In this document: positions 57,958-64,000 of the stretch, one piece after another
Position numbering within the stretch: position 1 is the stretch's first letter
How the letters are laid out: each line of letters starts with the position of its first letter
Made by a program: the position numbers and the translations under genes
Notes under the pieces: model-generated
Seen by the model: only the letters and a program-made list of their open reading frames with translations
Told to the model about the DNA's origin: nothing
Database searches by the model: none
Source of the DNA: Evernia prunastri
Taxonomy: Eukaryota > Ascomycota > Lecanoromycetes > Lecanorales > Parmeliaceae
NCBI GenBank assembly: GCA_003184365.1
Contig: NKYR01000011.1
Location: 62,001 to 126,000 of the forward strand
Length of the DNA stretch: 64,000 nt
Direction: 5' to 3'

Positions 57958-60519
57958 TTACGCGGAGGATTGAGTCAGAGACTCTTGGGCGTCTTGCCAG
58001 ACGTCTGGCTCCTGCCCACCATCGTCACCATCGTCATCATCATTACCATCGTCGTTGTCGTCCTCCCCCCCCTCCTCCCGATCATCGTCCGTTTGCTCCC
58101 CTTCAACGAACCCATTCGGTATCTCTAGATCTCCACCAAGAACCAATCGTGGAACCTCGACGACATCGTCCCAGAGCGCATCGAAGGCTGAATACCATTC
58201 TAGTGGGTCTTTGTCCAGAGGTCGAACTGCCCAATCTGACCAGGCTTTGTTGTCATCTCTTCGCCATTTAGCTACGCGCATCGCGCCATCGTCGTCCAAT
58301 GTGATCTTCTTGATTCGAGGTGAAGCTTGAAGTAGACGTAATGTCTCCAGATCTCCATACATAACAGCCCAATACAGCAAGGAAGTCTTTTGAGAATTCT
58401 CACACTCAAAAGCCTCGTTGCACAGTAACAGCTTCAAACAATCATGGGCGTTGAACGACACCCCAAGCTCCAAAGCAGTCATCCCAGTTTTAGAGACTGC
58501 ATTTAACTTTGCACCTTTTTGTAATAAATACTGTAAGTTCGTGGCATTGTTGTACCGCACTGCATAATGCAATGGCACCCATCCTCTGCGGTCCGGGTCT
58601 TCGAGAGTTGCGCCATGAGATAGAAGCAATTCCATAAATGTCGTGTCGTCTTGTACTTGCACAGCCCTAAATAATGCAGTGGCTCCGTCAATATCCTTAG
58701 AATTGACGTCGGCCTTGGCAGCTAACAACAACTGCATACAAGCAACGTCGTCAAGGCAAACAGCATAGTGCAGAGGAGTTGCCCCATAGAAATCCGCATG
58801 TCCCGGGTCTGATCCACACAGAAGGAGTCGTTTTACAGAGTCGCAATCACCACGCTGTACAGCCCAAGAAAGCACGGTATTCCCATGTACATCCACATCG
58901 TCAACCGTCGACCGTGATGTCATTGACAGAACATTTCTGAACACATTGAGAGATGAAGTGAGGTAGGCTTCTATCAACGGCGTCAATCGGAACAGTGTCA
59001 GGTGTGATGGATCGTTGAGTAGAGTAAACAAATTGTTGAATTCTCTTGATTTTGAGGCGAAAGATTGGGACAAAAATATTTGCCACATGCAGGCATAAGG
59101 GCATCTGATTTATCATTAGCATGAAAGACAATCTCACTTGATCCAGAACATACCTACAAGCCTCGAAAATCTTCACAAAAAATATCGGAGCCAGCCGTTA
59201 TCAGGAATGCAGCGGTCTCGTATCTTCCATCGAAAATAGCCCGCTGTCCATTGCGTCAGATGTAAGCTCATATGCAGAGGATGACTTGCTCCTCACTTGA
59301 AGGGCGCTTCGGCTACGAGGGTCCACGTCTAGTACCGATGCTTCTCCAGAACTCAAGAGAAGCTGGATATGATGAATAGCTACCTCGTCCGTGTTAGTCG
59401 AAGTCGCGAGGAAAATCCTGTCATGTCCAGAGCGCACTCTCGTGACTCTAAGGCATAATTCTGGTCCTCTCGACTGATCGTACACCATCTTCAATGTTAC
59501 CTTTCGCTTCAAGAACCATTGGGGAAAGGCATATGTATAGGTGATGGATGTCGAACGACCTCGACAGTCAGCACTATCGCATGTCCGAGTCACCCACGGC
59601 TTTGTACTGTATCCTACCAAGAGTGAACCAATTAATGCATCCAAAGAAGAGGGACTCTTTATTCGGCCTCTTTGATGGCATGCACAAGTACAGCCTTGTC
59701 CACAGAAGCTTCGGGCAAGACCGAAATTTAGCGCGTAAGGCCTCACCATAGCATCTAACCGCCAAGACTGGGGTTGACCGAGGCTCGCAAGACCCAAAGA
59801 AGTCTGAAAGGGCCCCATACCTGCATTTGTCTGAGATGCTTGAGATGGACCGTAATTATTCTGAAAGGGCTGGGCGGATGTGACCTGTTGTGAGTCTCGA
59901 AGCACATGTGTCTGTCCACCTTGTCGCTCCATGAAAGCCTCGCCAGTCTGAGCCACTTGGACCTTCAAGGATTCCACTGTGAAGCATATAGTCCGCATCT
60001 GATCACGAAGTCCGAGAGAAATATGTCTTTGCAGGTCAGCACGGGTTCCAAGAGCCACAACACTGGGAGGTGACCTTACGATGCCAAAAGGCTCAGCGCC
60101 GCTGACAACCGCAATCTGTCTGTACGGACGTCGTCTTTCAGGCTTTTTACCTTTGATTCGACTCGCAGCCATGAAATCCAATCAATTTTTGTGCGTCCAT
60201 CATGACTGTCGACCGTCGTGAGCTCGTATGCGATCAGTGACTCGAGAGCCAGTAGTGTTTGCTTTGCGCGTTCAAGAGCCCAGGCAAGGCTCGCCTGGCT
60301 CTGCGAAGGCCTTCGATCATCTAGATTGATTTGAGCATGCTGACGAAGGAGGTTGTCCACATCGTGAACGACATATTTGATGTCGGTAACTTCATTGTTG
60401 AGCTGCAGAACGATGTCTGGAAGGTTTCTGGCCAATAGTATCTTTTTGAGACCTTTATTAACTGCACTGCCTGCCCCGACAACGGTGATGATACTAGCAG
60501 TCAGCGAGAGTGGGTCCAT
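57958..60519 (-). CDS. Ankyrin-repeat protein with STAND-type N-terminus (apparent frameshift)
   Basis: Exons 60519-59297, 59243-59158 and 59104-57958 join in phase, giving about 820 residues, except for a frame break inside the first. The N-terminus MDPLSLTASIITVVGAGSAV is that of the fungal STAND/Helo-like N-terminal domain. A Cys/His patch (CGQGCTCACHQRG, TCDSADCRG) lies in the middle. At least five ankyrin repeats follow (GNTVLSWAVQRGD, GATPLHYAVCLDD, GATALFRAVQ, GWVPLHYAVRYNN, GMTALELGVSFN), then an acidic Asp/Glu-rich tail (DDNDDGNDDDDGDDGG). Around 60085-60105 the first frame stops after LSLLAS, and the second, one base off, resumes as SPPSVVALGTRADLQRH; only an 18-nt gap has splice-like ends, too short for an intron. 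Either an indel in the assembly or a mutated gene. Confidence 0.7.
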
Positions 60520-61697
60520 CTCAAATTGCTATCTTCTGCCAAATGGGCTGGCAGGCAATGTATCAGCAACAGTAGTGAGCTGCAGCACTCCTGAACTTCA
60601 ATTTTTCAATACAAATCAGTCGCAATGTAGAGGCCGAGCGTTCCTATACGAGACTTCTTGTTGAAATTGAATAGTGGACTAGACCTTTTCACTTAAGTCT
60701 TTGCACCTCAAAGATCCAAATATTGGCCAGGCAAAACCTCACATTCTGTAGCACATTTTTTGGCACATCTAACAATAGATATCCGTCAGCTTGTGTTGAT
60801 TACGCAGCCTTATTGCCAGGTCTCAAAGTCCGAGGTCGAAGTTGCCCGTGCGAACACCAGTACCATTATCGGCGTGGATAGGCCTATACACAGTGCCCGA
60901 CTCTGTGAAGAGGAAGTGGAAAGAGATAAAAAATGAACACTCTGGTCAGCTCGAAGTCATCATTTGGAGCTCCTTCATCGCAAGGCTCATAGCCTCAAGG
61001 CGCCTGATGAGATCACGCTGCAGCGGCGAATTCCTATGAAAGAGAGGAGAGGAGAAGGCTGTGCCGAAGACTTCGCCTCGTGTCTAAGATCCCTGCATTT
61101 CAAGCACATCTCTGTCAACCACAAGATGCGAACAATAAGAGAAGTACAGCGGCAAGGCTCCTTCGACGCCTGAGGTACGTGACCGGAGTTCGAAGGAGAC
61201 ACCGCCCTCACTCCTACTACACCATCAGCTCGTGGCTGCAGCGAAAGTGTAATCCCAGAGGCTTTGACGGTATGTGAGTAAGCCGAGGACATCGCAGCTG
61301 ACATCTACCGTCAACTCCCTCTAAAATCTCGTCGACGAGCCTCGTCCACGTGCTGCTTCGGAGCAATCGGCAGCTACGGGTGGAAAAATACCCGGGTAAA
61401 CCTCAGTCGAAGTGGCCAGTCCAATCAGCGAATTCAAAAACGTCGTCGTCCGGGAAACTGCATTAGTACTGTCATCATTGCAGCCTAGTATACTGATATA
61501 AATTCTGTTGAATAATGGCGTGTAGATTGACTGGTTTGATTAGACTGAGGAGGGGAACAACAACCTAGCTTCTATTGAAGGAAGGAAGGAAGGAAGAAGG
61601 GCGGACTGCTTGCCTTGTGGCCCTGATGGCGGGGTTGGTGTATGTATGATTAATTGGTCGGTTATACTCGTAGTCGAATTTGAAGTGATGTTCGAAA
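60520..61697. other. Intergenic region, no gene seen
   Basis: This is the promoter side of the ankyrin gene followed by non-coding sequence. A GGAA-type simple repeat (GGAAGGAAGGAAGGAAG) lies at about 61578-61596. Confidence 0.45.
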
Positions 61698-62080
61698 TAG
61701 GGGTAGGCAAATTGCGCAATATGCTCACCGTTGCATGCAAATTGCAGAATTAGTGCAATTTGCATGCAATGGCTTATGTAAGCTTAGGGCTAGGGTTACT
61801 ACACCCATTACAAGTATTGGAAGACTTTATGCTACAGAATGATAGTGATAATAGACCTATTGATGCGGAACGTGAGAAGGATTAGGGTCAGAACATGGAA
61901 GACGCTGAGATATAAGCTACTGAAGGGGTTATTTGATCATATTCTGCACTGTTTTTGGCCCTATAATAGCTTTATAGGTAGAAAAAATTTAGTTGCAACT
62001 TGCGTCTCCCACCATTGCATGCAAATTGCAATCCAAATGAGGTTAGCGTGCAATGCATGCAAGTTGCAATCCCACCCCTA
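61698..62080. mobile_element. hAT-type MITE, 383 bp
   Basis: The ends are TAGGGGTAGGCAAATTGC at the left and, read from the other side, TAGGGGTGGGATTGCAAC, an imperfect terminal inverted repeat of the hAT type. An identical 8-bp sequence, GTTCGAAA, flanks both ends (61690-61697 and 62081-62088), the size of a hAT target duplication. Inside are several TTGCATGCAA palindromes, including a 16-bp inverted pair (TTGCATGCAAATTGCA) around 61731-61769, and no coding frame. The element is therefore non-autonomous. Confidence 0.9.
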
Positions 62081-62088
62081 GTTCGAAA

Positions 62089-62497
62089 CATGCGAAGTGA
62101 ATGCAGACCTGCTTAGAGACTTTTTATCTTACCTTATACGGAGTATACTTTGACGTATCCACCTTAGATCCCGCGATTGAAGTATACAGAGTTTTGACTG
62201 GACACCAATTATGATTTATGCCAAGGGAGTGAGTGCTTGACTTTACATGAGACGTGGACCCCACACTCGAGAGGAACCTTAAATGTACCTTACATTATAA
62301 GTTTAGGTATGATAAAGAGAGGTAAATAAGCTGGAGGGACAAAGGCTAAAGAAGGCTCAATTTGATTCTTGCATGAATGGTTCAAGACGCATGTCCCCGA
62401 TGCGCTATATATGCCCTATACAACTGGCCCAACAGATTTGCCATCCAGGATCAAACCATACGCTCGACGGTGCAGAAGAGTACCTAGAGGGAGCAGA
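62089..62497. other. Intergenic region, no gene seen
   Basis: This is AT-leaning sequence between the hAT element and the 3' end of the permease gene. Confidence 0.45.
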
Positions 62498-64000
62498 TCA
62501 AACGACATTCCTCACCGCTCGTACAAAGACACTCTTCTTCCGCCCCGCGGCCGCGTCCTCCAACGGGTCCAGATCGAAGGTCCGCATGCCGGTCAACAGA
62601 TCCATCTGGTGTGCCCGGACGAAGAATCCGCCCTTATTCCTGGAGAAGATCTTCCAGAAGATGTAAAGCGCGATGACAACGGGCGCGGCGAGGTAATCTT
62701 GGAAGAAAGCGGTGGCGGTGGGAGTCGAACCGACGGGCTGTGATCGACCTTAGCATCACCACCTGGAAGAACGGGGGTAACGAAAGGATGACTTACCCAT
62801 ACGGATACGTAGAAAGTGGCTATGAGGGCAATGCAGGTCAAGAAGAAACCAATGTAACTGCCAATAACACCGAACTGGGCCTGGAATGGCAATTCATCCA
62901 ATGTGTGCCCCTGTACCATCCAGCCGCGGCGGAAGCGGATATGGGCAAGACAGATACTACCCCAGACGAAGAAGTAGGAAAGACCGGAGAGGGACAGGAG
63001 CCAGGTGAAGAAGGTAGACCCGGCCGTGGCTTCGTTGACGAAGGCGAGGAGACCAAAGACGAGCTGGATGATGATACACCAGAGAGGGCGACCTTTGCTG
63101 TCAATGTACATGAGGAACTTGGGACCCATACCCCTCGCCGCGAGCGCTTGCATGGTACGCGTGGAGCCGAAGGTACAGGAATTTGCGACACTGAGGACGG
63201 ATATGGTGATGACGGCGTTGAAGACGGAGGGGAGACCGCTGACACCGGCCAACTCGATTGCGAGCACGAAGGGGGAAGCCTTGGTGTTCGCGCCGGATGA
63301 ACCGAGGAGATTAGGGTCATTGGAAGGAAGGATCAAGCCAACCATGAAGAGCGAGATGACGTAGAAACCCGTGATACGCCAGAACACTTGCTTGGTGGCG
63401 GTTGGGAGCGACTTCCGCGGATCAGCGGCCTCAGCAGCGGCAAGACCGACAAGCTCAGTACCACCGAAAGCAAAGGCAGCGTTGACGAAGACAGAGCAGA
63501 AGCCTTTGAAGCCATTCTTGAACGCGCCCGGATCGTGCCAGTAGTGGGCACCAAGGTATCCGCGGTTGGCTTTCGTGTGGACACCTCCGCAGTCAACAAC
63601 GACAGCAAAAATGATAAAACCGATGACCGCTGCGACTTTGATGACACCAAGAACGAACTCGACTGATGAACGCGGTTTGTGAGTTACTGAAAGACAGCCT
63701 TTCCGGTGGGGGGGAGGGACTGACCTTCACCGTATCCACGCACACCAAAAAATTGGACCACGCAGAGGAGGAAGAGGAAAACAGCGATCCAAACGCCGAT
63801 ATTGATTTCTTTCCAAAACGAGATGGTGATACCAGCAGCGGTAATTTCGAAGGGGAGGACGGTAAGCCAGCCTATTGCGTAATCCCAGCCCATTGCGAAG
63901 CCCCTGCCAATGTATGTTATTATTGTGTATTTTGATCAATCCAAGGTATTCTTGTTCCATACCAAGCTTCGTCGATGAAACGGCAACCGTAGGTAAAGAA
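62498..64000 (-). CDS. Amino-acid permease (AAT/APC superfamily), 5' part outside the window
   Basis: Visible exons, read from the right edge, are 64000-63963, 63903-63725, 63662-62797 and 62737-62498, all in phase. The start lies beyond the window. Typical fungal amino-acid-permease text is seen: YGCRFIDEAW/GFAMGWDYAIGWL, ISFWKEINIGVWIAVFLFLL, FVNAAFAFGGTELVGLAAAE with AADPRKSLP right after it, ANSCTFGSTRTMQALAARG, and the C-terminal AHQMDLLTGMRTFDLDPLED with the end FVRAVRNVV. The family imports amino acids with protons at the plasma membrane. The last intron (59 nt) removes a stretch that would otherwise read on past the conserved end. Substrate specificity cannot be told. Confidence 0.9.

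Noticed and set aside
60085..60102. 18-nt GTAAGG...CCCAG segment as an intron of the ankyrin gene
   Set aside because: It is far below the size of any intron in this window (43 nt or more); a frameshift is more likely.
1..64000. tRNA or rRNA genes
   Set aside because: I looked for T-arm words such as GGTTCGAATCC and for rRNA-like tracts and found none with fitting flanks; a tRNAscan-type search would settle this.

Overview
The window looks like nuclear DNA of a filamentous ascomycete (Pezizomycotina). The genes have short GT-AG introns of about 45-100 nt. The families present are typical of that group: two fungal rhodopsin-domain (PTH11-like) membrane proteins, 2EXR/F-box-like proteins, a DUF6594 protein, a fungal NLR (STAND) protein, a CorA-like protein and an ankyrin protein with a STAND-type N-terminus. 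An AT-rich repeat island looks mutated by RIP. I cannot resolve the class or species. Single or double N at 20646, 21533, 24227 and 28780-28781 mark assembly joins, so this is a draft scaffold.

Layout. 0-18 kb is a gene-rich arm: a C2H2 zinc-finger protein (+), a vacuolar AVT3/4-type amino-acid exporter (-), a rhodopsin-domain protein (-), a phytanoyl-CoA dioxygenase-type oxygenase (+), a weak hypothetical frame, an isopenicillin-N-synthase-type 2OG-Fe(II) oxygenase (-), and a CorA-like membrane protein (-) carrying a one-base frameshift. 18.7-26.1 kb starts with an F-box-like gene (+), followed by a roughly 5 kb AT-rich island of retroelement remnants that holds three assembly joins and three duplicated blocks. 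A cluster of short palindromic repeats and a clear Tc1/mariner-type MITE end this part. 26.7-37 kb holds a 2EXR gene, a large NLR with an alpha/beta-hydrolase effector domain, and a DUF6594 membrane protein, all on the minus strand.

37-56 kb is again gene-rich: a Gln/Tyr/Pro-rich putative nuclear protein (-), a PP28/PDAP1-type phosphoprotein (+), a rhomboid protease with a likely mitochondrial leader (-), a second F-box-like gene (+), an unknown Cys-motif protein (+), a second rhodopsin-domain protein (-), a C2H2 plus J-domain protein with two SUMO-interaction-like motifs (-), an Omega-like glutathione transferase (-), and an Spt10-like acetyltransferase with an integrase-type H2C2 finger (+). 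56-64 kb has an ankyrin protein (-) with an apparent frame break, a 383-bp hAT-type MITE with a perfect 8-bp target duplication, and the 3' part of an amino-acid permease (-) that runs off the window.

The genes do not form an obvious single pathway. The nearest thing to a functional pair is the two Fe(II)/2OG oxygenases at 9.7 and 12.0 kb. Nuclear and chromatin functions (Spt10-like, the C2H2 proteins, the Gln-rich protein) and plasma or vacuolar membrane proteins make up most of the rest. The strongest candidates for something little described are the hydrolase-NLR whose C-terminus is about 640 residues of disordered sequence instead of repeats, and the SIM/C2H2/J-domain protein.
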